Source: Erythrophleum ivorense (lineage: Eukaryota; Streptophyta; Magnoliopsida; Fabales; Fabaceae). From it: a DNA stretch of 64,000 bases. Location of the stretch: positions 2,051,001-2,115,000 of the forward strand of contig JAIUCV010000002.1 in NCBI GenBank assembly GCA_026724425.1, given 5' to 3'. A model generated the notes under the pieces. That model saw nothing but the letters and a program-made list of their open reading frames with translations, was not told the origin of the DNA and did no database searches. The position numbers and the translations under genes were made by a program. This document shows positions 12,285-25,308 of this stretch, in pieces (position 1 is the stretch's first letter; each line of letters begins with the position of its first letter).

Positions 12285-13342
12285 TGCAGTTTCTTCTAGC
12301 TGCTTCACGTGGGGGGCTGTGCAAGAAAGTGCTCAGTTTGTGGGATGTGAATAATATAATATCACCCATTTTATATATGTTTTTCTAAATCCATCTCTCC
12401 AAACAATTAAGTGTCAAAATCAAAGGTAATATTTTAAATATTCAAGAGAAAATTAAAAAAAAAAATCCCCAAAGCTAACAACCGACTGTTCTTTTTTTTT
12501 TTTTCTTTATTTCCTCTCCAGCTTTTGTCTAACGTGGAAGCATTTTCCCAAGTCAAACTTTGAGAGCTTATATTCATTCTTCCCCACCGAACCCTCCTTT
12601 TAGCTCGTTCTCTTGTCATTATGTACCTGTACAGTCATCCAATTCTGCCATTATAAACTAAGGGTATAGTCTAGTGAATGCTTGAGAGTGAAATAACTGA
12701 TTAAGCTACTAGTCTTCGCATAAAAAACATTAAAGGAAGACTAAGCTACTAATAGAATTTGGCACCTTCTTATTCGTTTCCTTTTGATGCGATATAGAAC
12801 ATTTCTTTTTCTTTTCAATAGAAAACCATCTTGAACTGTCTTGACTTCCAAACAAACTGTTAGCAATATAACATTAACAAATCACATGGAAATCGCAATA
12901 AGGCAAACTTTAATTTTGCTTCTTTTTTTTTTTTTTTAAAACTTTCTTTCCAGGTTATGAATATATTTATACTGCTCATTATTTCGTAATTCCTTGGTAA
13001 TCTTGATTGCGTAATGATTTTATTACGCCTAATTTTCTATCATTGAGCACATATATATTTTAACTCAAATCAGAAAGCCCTTTTTTTTTTGCCAAAGATT
13101 TATTGTGTAGACTCTACATGTGCTTTTATTATGGCGTGAAATGTAATTATAATGTAGTCATGAAAGCAATGACAGAGCCAAGATACTAAGGTTAATAGGT
13201 TATTATGCATGTATGAGTTTAAAATTTTAAGAGATGTAGAAATAATATTGTATACATAAAAATTAATAAACTTTAAGGGAAGTATTGTCTATTTTCACCA
13301 GTATGTGATTTTACCACTACTTGAAAAAGGATACCCCTTTAG
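10937..13342. other. spacer after the LBD gene
   Basis: It begins with the presumed LBD 3' UTR (to roughly 11.2 kb). No further gene is supported; frames at 11854-12619 read repeats or AT-rich sequence. A compound (AT)(AG)(CAG) microsatellite is at 12205-12282, with a CACGTG about 25 bases downstream. Confidence 0.5.
12205..12282. repeat. compound microsatellite (AT)n(AG)n(CAG)n
   Basis: About ten AT units run directly into about sixteen AG units and then about nine CAG units, without interruption. CAG tracts next to AG tracts are often found in plant 5' leaders, but no adjacent coding exon was found. Confidence 0.92.
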
Positions 13343-13347
13343 CCTCC

Positions 13348-16186
13348 TGTAACATCATAATATATTAACCCAAATTAGTTTATGCTTAGGCTTGATTCCA
13401 TATGATTTAAAAAAAAAAGAACAAACTATGGCATTTTCTTGTTATATATCGAAGTTTAAACGCTCATAATTTGTCTCGTGGGTCCCGTGAATCTATCAAT
13501 TACATATTCTACTCAAAATCCATTTATACAATTCATACATAGTATAAAACAACTCATAAACCACAGATATGAAGCCAAAAACCCTCAAAATGTAATTTCT
13601 CAAAATAGGTCTAAAAGTCATATTTTTGACTCTAATTTTAAAAAATCATAACTAATTCTTAAAAAATGAGAATCAAGCAAACCATAACTTTCTGGAAAGC
13701 TCTAAGTGTTAATTTTACACTAAAAACAATTCCCAACTATAATTTCAGCGTTTCGGATTAGGTTTGACATTGAAAAAGAGATAGAGGTCTGGCTGTCATT
13801 GGTACTGATACAGCTTGTTGTCATGAATTTCAAAAATTCATAACTAATTTCACAAAAATCCAATCTAGAAAAATTATACCAATTTGAAAAGCTACCAATG
13901 TTAACTAGAGGAAAACAATAAGTTCAGATCATTTCAGTAGCCTTTGGATCTCAAAAACTGATGGAATAGTAACAAAGGTTTGATGGCTTACTTGATGTTG
14001 ACACAGAACTTCATAAAGTTATTTCTCCCTTTACAGACCTCCAATTGAGGTGCTTCTAATTGGTATAAGTTGTTGTGGATGTTTAGTTTATACCTATAAA
14101 ATTTCATAACAATTGGACACCGTTTGTTCTATGAATGACACAGATTCATTTTAGACCTATGATGACAATGCACTCATCAAAACCATCAAAATTTTCTAAC
14201 TTCAACAATTTGTCAAATATTTCTTAAACTTCCAAATATTACCCACTTTAACTTCCCAAGAAACTTTCAACAAGCTCTAGAGGCATGCCAAATTTCATAT
14301 CAAGAAGAACTCATTTGGTCATACTTTGATAGAACTCATAATTTTGGCAGTTTTGACACCATAAATGGTTTAAAATAGAGGTAAATGGTCTCCTACATGC
14401 TATAGCACCTATTGGGCAAGTTTTAAAGCATAAACACAACATATATGAATTGTCTAAATGATCCAAACCAACACACATTTCAAACTCACCATGCTACGGG
14501 CAAAAGTACACTACTACATATAAGCCACCAAATGGCCAAATCTCATCTTTTCATTACTTTGGCTCTATACATGGCTTACATATCATTTATACATACATTT
14601 ACACTTGCTCAAATATTTACATCTAAAAAATAATAGGTATATATTCATTTTAGCACCTCTTTACATCAAAAGAACTAAAACAAACTATACAACTACCTAA
14701 ACATGCTCAACTAGGCTCTTTGGTTTGCACTTTGATCTCCTTGAACTCCACCTAACATGTTAAGATGGGAGAGGGAAGGGAGTAAGATTCATGAAATCTC
14801 AATAGCTCATACACTCATTCAAGGAAGTAATCAAGACATATAAACAAGTTAAAACATACAAATAGGCATCTAACCATTCATAATCATACAACATATGATT
14901 TACATGCCATGAATATTATATCAATGCCAATAATAAGCTCTAGGGACTTTTGGTCTAGCCTTACCCGATTTTAGAGACTTTTGGTAGCCTCATCCCTTGG
15001 GTTAAGGACTTTTAACTTGACCTCACTTAATTATGAGATTTTTGGTCTTGTCTCACTCATTTCTTGGGACTTTTGGCTCCACCTCACCCATCTCAAAGGA
15101 TTTTTGGCACTACCTCACCCGAGCAATTTTTATTACCCAAAATATAAGCATATTGGTACCAATGCATTAAGACAACATCAAATGGCATGTCTTACAATAC
15201 AAGTATATACACAAGCATACAATGACTATTACACATCTAAAAATGCAATAAGAAAGAGTGAAGAGCTACCTTACAAGCCAACACAAGCTTTCTTTTTTAA
15301 TTTCTCTTCTTCTTTCTTGGTTTCACAATCATAACTAGATGGAGCTACTTCTCTTGAGCCTCAACACAACAAGTAGCATGCAATTACTCTTTTGGAACTC
15401 AAACAATTACTCACAAAGGCTAGGAGATTAAATCCCTAGTTTTTCCCTTCTTAAATTTTACTAGCCCTTCTCCTAGTTCTTTTGTGTTTTCTCAACTTCT
15501 CACACTCTAATTCAAGGATTTCTTGCTTGCTCTAGGTCAAACTTTCTTCTTCTCTCAAGCTCTCACGTTGGTAGAACCAACATACTCAAGGAAAGCAAAA
15601 AGAAGAAGTAAGATACATAAGTATCTACCTTAAGTTCTAACTTCTTTCAATAGTGATTTTCTTTTACCTTCACCTTCCTTTTTATTCTCCACTCTCCCTC
15701 TTCTAAACCAAACTTAAAACAAAATTAAGTTAACAACCAAAACCATAGAAAGAGAGGGCAAAGAAAGAAGAACAAAATTCTAAGAAAAAAAGTTATGAAA
15801 ATCTTAAGTTTGCTTACCTTTTCCTTATTTTTCCTTCTTTCTCTCTCTCAAGCCCTTTTCTCTGTTTTAGACGAAGATTAGGTCGGTTAGAAGAAAAATA
15901 GAGGATTTAGACTCTTTAAAAAGTAAAATTCTCTTTTTTCACGCTTTTCCAGACTAACCATCACTATAGCGAATAATAACCTTTGCTACGACGAGCACGT
16001 ATCAATCCCAGACCCCTGTTCTCGCTACCGTGCACGCTATGACGATAAACCCTTATTATAGCCAGAAACGATCTAGCTATAGCTAACAACTACATTCACT
16101 ATAACTAGGCTATTTCTCGCTATAACTAGTAGACTTAGAAAAATTTCATGACTTAAAAAATTTTAGCAATTTTTGTTGTTGTTACA
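13348..16186. mobile_element. large solo LTR (2.84 kb) with 5-bp TSD
   Basis: The element starts TGTAACATCATA and ends TTGTTGTTACA, giving a perfect 6-base inverted terminus TGTAAC...GTTACA and the canonical TG...CA. The 5-base sequence CCTCC lies immediately before (13343-13347) and after (16187-16191), a target-site duplication. There is no coding sequence or internal retrotransposon domain, and no second LTR, so it is best read as a solo LTR left by recombination. The length is within the range of the longer plant Ty3/gypsy LTRs. On the minus strand the start TGTAACAACAAC suggests a minus orientation, but this is not proved. It contains a degenerate tandem array at 14943-15126. Confidence 0.8.
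14943..15126. repeat. degenerate ~31-bp tandem repeat inside the solo LTR
   Basis: Six consecutive units share the pattern (g)ggacttttgg-N3-5-cctcaccc-N6-8, each about 29-33 bases, with substitutions between units. The array lies wholly within the LTR at 13348-16186. Confidence 0.75.
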
Positions 16187-16371
16187 CCTCCTGTTTATAA
16201 TTCTAATTATTATTTGTCCTAACCTTAATGTAATTGCAATATTGATCATCATCTATAATTTTATCCAATCTCAATCTTTAGTTATCTGAATTAAATACAC
16301 ATAACATTAGATGTTAAATTAAAACTATAATAACAATAGATTTTTTGTACCTTAATTTCTCATAACTTTTC

Positions 16372-16790
16372 TGTTGCAAATATTAATTTATTATGATAGA
16401 TTAATATTAATTAATTATTAAAATATTAAACAAATTATATTTTGTTAATATCATAATAATTAATTTAGTTATAACCGCTGTTGTAAATGGATTGATTCTC
16501 TTGACAAATTATAGATAACATATAATAGGCAACTTACCCATAAGCATATTTAGGGAATAAAAATCTAACTCACAGTCTATTTAAAACTAGTTCTCTTATT
16601 TATACTAATTAGAGTTAGATTTTATGATATAATGCAATTCTGACCTATCTTTTGACCTACTAGGGTATTATGAGTTATATTTTATACTTTTCATCTACTA
16701 TCGTCATTTGCTTACCTAATTTCTAGTATAGTTGTGGATTCAAGCATTATTTTTGGTATGATCTAATTAATCTCCTAACTATTTTTAACA
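16372..16790 (+). repeat. 5' LTR of the Copia-type element
   Basis: The 419-base LTR starts TGTTGCAAATATTAATTT and ends TTTTTAACA. It aligns along its full length with the 3' LTR once the nested insertion there is removed. Confidence 0.82.
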
Positions 16791-19700
16791 ATTAGTATCA
16801 GAGTCTAAGGTTCTAATATTGTTTTATGTGAAATCTTTTTAAACTTTGGATTCATCTATTGTATTTGCATGATGATTTAGGTTTTGAATTTTAATATAAA
16901 CTCAATCTATATTAAAAGAAATATGACTTTAAAAATTTGTTAATGTTCATATGTGTGCAATATACTTTACTTTAAAAAAAGAATTTCCCTAAGGCAAGCT
17001 TATGAATTGCTTATCTATGGTTCTTGTTGTCCATACATATAAAAGTTTAATTTTATCTATTACTAGGTTTTGTTGTACCAACATAATAAAAAAAAGGGAG
17101 ATTTAGGACTTTAAAATCCGATTCTATGTATAGTTAAACTATGTATGCTAATTCTTTGAATTTTCTATAAATTGATGTAGAATTTTGATCTTGTTTTACT
17201 AGCTCTAATCTAATCTATACCATGGTTCTTAGTTCCATTGTATTGGTTTTTCAAAAAACAAAATTTTGAACCTATACATGTATCAAACCTTTATAGCAAT
17301 TTAGAACCCACATTTTGAGATTTGATTTTATTGGCTTTTTTATCTGCATCTTGAAAAACTTATAACACTAAATCTACATCAAAATTTGGAGCTTAAAAAA
17401 GGAGATAGGGCTTTACATTTTTAAACAAGCAAAAGCAAAAGGAAAAACTCCCCCCCCCCCAAAAAAAAAGGAAAAACTCCAAATTTTTGTATGACTAACT
17501 TTAGATACAAATTTTAGAAAAATAATATAGGCCAATTTTTTGACATTTTAGATATTGTTTTTGGACAAAAAAGTAATTATAGTTTATTATGTTAAGCAAT
17601 CGATATTTTGCTCTTCTAGGCTCATTTGGGTGAGATTTTTTTTTGGCAATAAATATAGGGCCTTTTTTTGTTTTAGATGAATATTTTGCCAAAAAAAAGA
17701 ATTACATAGATACTTCCACATATTACGAGTAATATAGGAGACATCTTTATTTTTTTCTTGGGGAATCTTTAGAATTACCACTGCTTAGCTTTCAATTCGC
17801 CTCTAACCATCAAATGAAATGTAAATAGCTCGTCCTCCCCTTTTTGAAACAACTATTTTTGGGCATTTAAAAAAAGTATTTGATTATGTACCATTTTAGA
17901 ATTTTTGGCAATCTATTTATTTATTTATTTATTTTTAGGCATTGAAAAGAATTCAATCTTGGATTTTTCATAAATTTTAATAGCTCATAACAAATTGTTT
18001 AGTCTAAAATTTTATGAAAAGTTATTTTAATACCATTTAAATTTTCCCTATTTATGAAAATTATTTTTAGATAATATTTGATAGAGTTGTTTGTGATAAA
18101 TATAAACGGAAAATATTTTAATGAAAATGAATCTTTTTATGAACAATTATTTTTATCTTGCAAGATTCTTGGTAATAGAAGTGAATGTTTCTTTATGGTA
18201 AACCACTCATGGAATTGCTTATATCTTTATATATATTCGGCTCCATGTTATTCTTTACAATTATCTCATTTTATTTGCTTGGTTTAACTCATGAGACTTA
18301 TTTAGTAATTCATTCTTTTGATGTTTCTTGTGAAACATGTCTTATGCAAATACAAGTAAAGAAAATCTTGGAATTATTGTAATATTTTAATAATTACCAT
18401 ATGAAAGAAAGATATTATAAAATTAACATGTGACACTAACATTTATAATGTGTAATAAAATTATAGATAGATGCTTTAGACTTGATTTGGTTGATAATTG
18501 GTTATTTTGTTTAACTTTGTTATTGGAGTATGGCTTGATTTCACAATTTTGACAATAATATATATGGAACTCCATATCATCCCAATTGCATGTTCCTACT
18601 CTCTTGTGCATTATTGTTATGGGATATTAAAGATATTTTGTTGAGTATGATAACATGTCTTTTATTTACTCATAAAATAATTTTGACTATTAATATTTTG
18701 TAATTGTATACTCACCTATCATGAGAACAAACACAAAAGTATTTTTTGGTTGATTTGCTTGAAGCAAATTATTTTAATTGATATGTATATGTTTACATAT
18801 ATATGATAATGCCTCTATTGTTTTATATTACACAACAATTGCTAGATAAATTACATTGATAGTGAATCTACCTTATCGATTTAGCATTATTAATGTAATC
18901 TATTATTGTAAGGAGCTCTTTGTATGTTTTTTAAAAATTAAAGACATCTTTATAAAATTATAATTGTACAATTTTGTATGTTAAGTTTTTTATGTTAAAT
19001 GTATTATAATATTTCAGCTCACGATGAAATTGTGAAATTTTGTGAGAGGCACATAAATTATTTATGGCAAAGATATATTCTTTTATAATCGATCATGTAA
19101 ATTGTGTTTAACTTTCAATAATAAATATTTATCTTTGATGTTGAGAATCCTATAGTTTTAAAATTTATGGCTTAAAATATTTTTTTTTAGTGGCAAGAGA
19201 TATTTTATTTTATTGATAACTTACCTATGGTAAATGCTTGAGGATTATAATTGTTTTAAAATATACTTAATCTTATATTTTAAAATATTCATAGATGACA
19301 TTTATGAAAGGGATCTTTATATCGTCTAGTTGTTTTGGACATATTTATGATTGGTGACATCATATAGTTAGATATATACTTTTTGAATTGTCATATGTCA
19401 CTTGAATATAAGAATGAACATATTATTTATGATAATCCAATTTTGTGTAATAATTGTGTCTTCACTTATCATGAAGTTAGTTATAAAATTTGTTATGTGA
19501 AATATATATATATATATATATATTGACTTTGGTTGTTGGATTATATAGGATATATTTTATAATTTATGACATTATCAATTAATTTTGTTGATACTATGGT
19601 ACATTCTAATTGATGTCATTTCTTGTATTCTATTGGCATAAAAGTGTTATAGATATTAGTTTTTTGTTATCTTTGACTTACCTATTGAGTTCTTAGTTTA

Positions 19701-22069
19701 TTGTAATTTATGACTCTTATGTGAGATTATAATAAACAACAATTTTATATGTGTAGTTGCATTAGTTAGATTTTAAAGGAAATTCTTGTTTATAATTATG
19801 TTGTACGCATAATTCATGCTTCCTTATCTTGTTACTATTTCAATTACTATGCCTATGCAATTATTTATTTGTGAGAACTTTGAATAAGATCCATAGTAAG
19901 GACTTATAAATTGACTTTTAGATAAATATCTTATACGACATCACACTTAAATAATTAATTGAAATATATCAAAGTTCATGAGATTAGGAATTATAATTTT
20001 GTACACCAGTAAACCTTATTTGAGAATTGATGAGGTATTTTAGCATAATAAATCAATTTCCATTTCCTTAATATATTCTTTTTGTTTAAAGAAATGGTTT
20101 AGTGAAATATTGTTGAGTATTTCTTTCAAAGTTAAGTGGGAACAAATTCATTTTGTATGAACTTCTACTTTTCATTTGATAGGATTTTATGTGAGTAGTA
20201 TTTTTTGCTCTCACTTTTATGTTGATGTGACTTTTTTTAAAGCAGAAGAAAGACTTAACAACGTGTAAGTAAATTTGGGAATTTAAAGAAGTTAACAATT
20301 GGCTATAAAACCATTAGTTATAAGTTAGGTCTTTAAGACCTATTGTGGGGCTATGGGAGATATTATAAAATTTAAAGTTAGATTAATTGAAATGATCATA
20401 ATCAAGAAGAAGAATTTAGTTATATATGACTTCTCTTTAGTATCCATTAAAGACATATTTAAAAGATCATGGCATTAATCAGATTTCATTTTAGAATCCC
20501 ATCATATGGATGTCTAGATTACCTTTTTATGTTAAAACTTGTCTAAGGTTTAGCAAGTTGGTTTTGTAAAATCATAAAAAGAACACTTAGTGTGTACATA
20601 TGGGTTGAAACAAGCTTTTAGGTATTACCATATAAAGTGTGATGAAATTGTATTCTCTTTTGATTTTGTTATAAGCACTTCAGATCAATGTATGTTTTAA
20701 AATATTTGATATACCTTCATATTCTTGTAGCATTATATTGGTGACATACTTTTAGCCTATTTTCTTATCACTTTTGACATAAAAAATTTATTAAGCCTTT
20801 TATATTATTGGGATACAGATCTATTAAGACAGGTCTTGTGACATCTTGAGTCTGTGTCAAGGAACTTTGGTTAATTTAGTGTTCAAGAAATTCAATTCGT
20901 ACTCTTGTTCCTTTTATGGTACATCTATTAAAATATGCAAGAGGTTATCTAAATCTTATTGTTCTCAACATTTAGAAAGGACTAAAATAAAGTATTTCAT
21001 TTCTTACTTCCACTGTTGGTAACTTTATATATGCTTAAGTGTGAACTCATCTAAATATAACTTTTGTTAATAATGTACTTAGTGGATACTTCAATAATTC
21101 TATTTAGGATTTTTTGAAAAGTTGCTTAGAAAAATTCACTTAACACATACAAGGTACTTAGAATTACATCTTGAAATAGAATAGATCTAATCCACTTATA
21201 ATTATTGGCCTCATTGGATTCAGATTATATAATTTATGTAGATGCCTTTATGTGATTTGCGTAGATACCTTGAAATCTACTTCTACATACATTTTATGAT
21301 GTTTTGGAAGAGTTGTTTTGTGATAAGTGTCATGTAGACACTAATAGTTGCCCTAGTCTCTATATATATCTCATGATTTTTGGAGGAGTTATTTTGTTGA
21401 AAGGTATCAAATGAACACTTACAACTAATTTATTTGGTTATAAAATGTGTTGCTTGTTGTGGGACCATTTTCAGGCTATATGATCAAGGAAATTAATTTT
21501 TGTTATATGTGTTGCTAAATATATATTTGGGATCTTGACTATTTAGTTACAATAATGATTTTGCCATATGCTTCTTTCAAAATCATAGGAATTTTATGCG
21601 CACTAAATTTTGATATTAAACTCCTATTTCATTGGAAAGAAGATTCATGAATTTCATACTCAAATTATATATGTTTTATAGACAATATGTTAAGTTAATC
21701 CAATAACCACATGCTTACCAGTTGGAGTCTTATTGAGAAACATATAACTTTTGGGTGTTATAAAATTTTTGTGTTGATGTTTTGGTTTAATGAGAATTCG
21801 ACTTATGTTTTTTAAAGACACATTATTTTGGTTAATCTATATAATTTTGAATATATTTCTTTTGATATTCTATTTTATTTAGATTTAGAAACCTGTTAGC
21901 ATTTTGGCATTGTTTTTCTATCGAATTTAATGTTCCTAGTTTGCCATTTAATTTCTAAATTTTTTGTCACACTATGTATATTAATGATCTAATATTATTA
22001 CTTTTCCTTTGTACATTGATTTATTTTTGTTATGCGTGACAATTGATTAAAGCTATTTAAGTGGGAAAA

Positions 22070-23536
22070 TGTTAAAAATATTAATTTATTATTACATATT
22101 AATATTAATTAATTATTAGACTAATAACAGATTATATTGTATTAATATCATAATAATTAATCTAGTAACAACCATTGTGTAAATAGAGTAATTCTCTTGA
22201 CAAATTTTGGATAGTTTGTAATAAGTGAATTATCTATAAGCTTATTTAAAAAATAAGAACACAATTTACAATTTATTTAAAACTAATTACTCTATTTGTA
22301 CTAGTTAAGATCAGATTTTATAATACGATGCACTTATGACTTACCGTCTGAATTTATTGGGATATTATGAGTTGTATCTTATTGTGAACACCGCATTTTG
22401 TCCGGACATGCCAAAAATAAAAATAAAAATAAAAATAAGAACAGAAAATGATGAAAAAGAAAATTGAAAATGCAAGAAAAGTGAAATTAAAGTTGTCTTT
22501 AACAAATCAAAACATATTAATCAATGTTGAAGCCCGTTTTATTTGTTGAAGGAAATTAATTTTGGTTTTCTTGTCTTTCACCCAAAAAAAAAAAGAAAAA
22601 AATGCAAAAAAAAGTAATTAAGTAAAAAATAATAATAATAATAAAATAAACAAATGATAAACAAATAAACAAAAGATAAAATAAAATAAAACAAACAAAC
22701 ACAAAAAAAAAAAAACAACAAGAACAAAAAAAAAGACAACAAACAACAAAATAAAACAAAACTAAGAATAAAAGCTAAAAGTAAAAACAAAACAAAACAA
22801 AATCAATCCCAAAATCAAAACAAAGACAAAGACAAAAACAAAAACAAAACAAAAAAACAAAACATCAACCAAATTCAACCTCGATCGAACTACGTGGACT
22901 TTGATCCCCTTCTGAGGGTACGTAGGCCCTAGAGTCTTATTCTAGGTCAAGTCCGCCCTTGTAAATAAATTTTTTGTTGAATTTTTCATTTTCTTAATTT
23001 CTTTTATCTTGTTTTGTTTTCTAATTTCGTTCTTTAAATTTCATTCTTCTTTTTAATTTTATCTCTTTTATTTCCACTTCTTATTCTGCATGTGATTTGT
23101 TAAGGAGAACCAAAACAAATTAAAGGCCATATTGATCTTGCACAACTAACTTAGGGTAACCGTTCTTAGTAACGGGTGTTGTGGGGTGCCTAATACCTTC
23201 CCCACTCACAACCGACTCCCGAATCCATTTTTGGTTCACAGACCACATTTTTGTAACATTCCAAACTGAAAAAGGTTTTTCCTAAAATTTTGCCTTTTCA
23301 AAAATAAAAGTTTGGTGGCGACTCTACTTTCTCTACTTTTTCTATTGTTTTTCACTTTTTTCTACAAATTCATTTTAATTTTGATTTCGATTTTAGCGCC
23401 GCGCGGTCGCATTTTCGGGTGTGACACTTATCTTTTTTATCTACTATTGTCAATTGCTTACCTGATCTCTAGTATAATCATGAATTCGAGTATTATGTTT
23501 GGTATGATCTAATTAATCTCTCAATTATTTTTAATA
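22070..23536 (+). repeat. 3' LTR of the Copia-type element, split by a nested LTR
   Basis: The 3' LTR starts TGTTAAAAATATTAATTT at 22070 and continues to 22382. It resumes at 23432 and ends at 23536. The two parts together are about 418 bases, matching the 419-base 5' LTR. By eye, roughly a quarter of positions differ from the 5' LTR, so the insertion is old. Confidence 0.82.
22383..23426 (+). mobile_element. nested solo LTR, probably Tat/Ogre-type Ty3-gypsy
   Basis: The 1044-base element begins TGTGAACACCGC and ends GGGTGTGACA, with TG...CA termini. The target duplication CTTAT is exact on both sides (22378-22382 and 23427-23431). An A-rich low-complexity section (about 22420-22860) is followed by gggtgttgtggggtgcctaa and, near 23317, ggtggcgactct. 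From memory, these two motifs are common near the 3' end of LTRs of the Tat/Ogre lineage. There is no internal domain and no partner LTR, so it is a solo LTR. Confidence 0.8.
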
Positions 23537-25308
23537 TTTTCTCATAGTTTCACTTTTCATTGCTGCACACTCCACCAATGCAAATACAGCTGGCACATTT
23601 TTCCGAATAGTTAATCAATTGAAACAGGTTAGGCAGATCAACTAGAGTTAATAGTGTAGAAGCCAAATTATGCAATGTTAGTTCATCACTTTTGGCACAG
23701 TGAGACAGTTATTTTTTAGAGTCATCTACTCAATAAAAAGTCACGTGCTTTTGCATATGCTTCTTAAATAACAAGAACAACTGACCCTTTACTAAGACCA
23801 AATGTGACATTACAATGATGTTAAATCAAGTGGGAATGTACTTAATTTAAAAGAAACACACAATTCATTATTACTATTAGTTTTTGCGTTCCATCCATTA
23901 AGAAAGGACAAGTTGATTACATCTTTTCTTAAAATTAAAATGGTTGTTGAGTAGTGTTGTTAACGTTAGTGGATGCCTTTTCATCTAAAGAAAAACTAGT
24001 GGATTACTAAAGATGTCCCCTAATGGTTCCACCATTTGTCCATCTAATTTTAGTTAAAATATTTAATTATTTGTTGTCCTTATGTCTTGCATTATTTAGA
24101 CCTTGCGCTTCAGATGAGCGAAAACCACTAAGTTATAATAACCAAAAAAAATTATAGGCCCAATTTATAAATGTAATGTGAAAACTTTCGAAAATTTCTG
24201 GACCTGTGAAAAGGTTGAAAAGAAAAAAAGAAAGAGAAAAGAACATCTGAGTCGATGACTGTTTGGTGAGGGTACATATGATGGTTCAATGATTGAGAAA
24301 GAGAGACCAAAGTCAAGCGACAGTTTAAAACTTAATTCGGTTGCTCCTGCGTGAATTGGAGATTGCTAGATGCTCCTGTATTGCAATTTGAAGGGGGCAA
24401 AAAACGTCAGATTACAGAGACTGCAAATGAGATAAACGCAAATTGCGGCTCTTACTTCACTCTCTGGGGTCTAATACATGAAATTTTGGTGAGATTAAAT
24501 GGAATTAGTATATAGTCGAAAGATAAGAATCAAATAGCAACAATTAAAGAGAAAATTATAAATAATGTCAAAACATATAACAGGACAAAAGCATATCCCT
24601 ATTATCTATAAATATGAAGTTCTAGATTATTGTGGAGACAAAAAAGGTGGTAGTAGGAACCTTGGTTTTCATTTGAGGGCTCGAGGATAATACTTCCAAA
24701 ACATTATTTTGTTTTGGAATTCAGATGCCACTAATCCATCCCTTTTCAGTTCTCTTTCGTCTTTCTTCTTTTTTCTTCCACCCGTAAAGTCAAAGTAGGA
24801 TTTTTTGAACCTATGGTGGAGAAAATCTACACTATATTGAAGCTATGCTGTTTATCTTTCATAATTTTTCCACACTACAATGTAGATACGAAAAAAGCGA
24901 TTACGCTGCAGATTCAAAGGATTTAATATACATCAAGCAGCTTGGAGCGTTGAACCTCCTCGCAGTAGCTGTTTTCATCTCTTTAAAAAATAATTATAGT
25001 CAATTCACTCCCCGGCTTTTAGACGCAAAGCACTAGCACTCTATACCAGAAAAAGTTGTAGGACACCATGTGTAACCTCAAATCTGCACTATGCTTTCTG
25101 ACTGATCAGCATAAAGAAAAAAATAATAACGGCAGAAAACCCAAAAAAAAAAGGCACTTCACTTGGTATTATTTGATATACCCTGTTAGAAGGAAGTTTC
25201 ATTGATTATTGCAGCATAAACTTGATGTGTAGACGCCACATCTAAATTCACATTTCACAATGGAGCCTTCCTATGAACGAGAAATAATGTTACATTAAAA
25301 GTGATCAT
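23537..25308. other. spacer downstream of ENGASE
   Basis: No coding exon is supported. The last ~250 bases (about 25050-25308) are the likely 3' UTR of the minus-strand ENGASE gene. Confidence 0.5.

Larger units (their letters stand above)
16372..23536 (+). mobile_element. decayed Copia-type LTR retrotransposon with nested solo LTR
   Basis: Two diverged LTRs (16372-16790 and 22070-23536, the second interrupted) flank about 5.3 kb of internal sequence. The 5-base TSD TTTTC is present at 16367-16371 and 23537-23541. After the 5' LTR, attagtatcagagtc (16791-16805) resembles the initiator-tRNA-Met primer site. Before the 3' LTR, aagtgggaaaa is a candidate polypurine tract. Copia reverse transcriptase can be read on the plus strand: YGLKQA at 20599-20616 and, in the same frame, YIGDILLA at 20734-20757 (the YVDD catalytic motif with the first Asp changed to Gly). 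A frameshift follows before a YIIGIQI segment near 20801. Stops and frameshifts throughout show it is dead. Gag, protease and integrase could not be read with confidence. Confidence 0.85.

Noticed and set aside
12283..12350. Possible microRNA-like hairpin after the CAG repeat (cttc...ctgtgcaagaaagt).
   Set aside because: It only loosely resembles miR396 star sequence, and no stable stem could be traced by eye.
22556..22790. Minus-strand frames rich in Phe, Leu and Cys that look like membrane proteins.
   Set aside because: They are the translation of an A-rich low-complexity tract inside the nested solo LTR.
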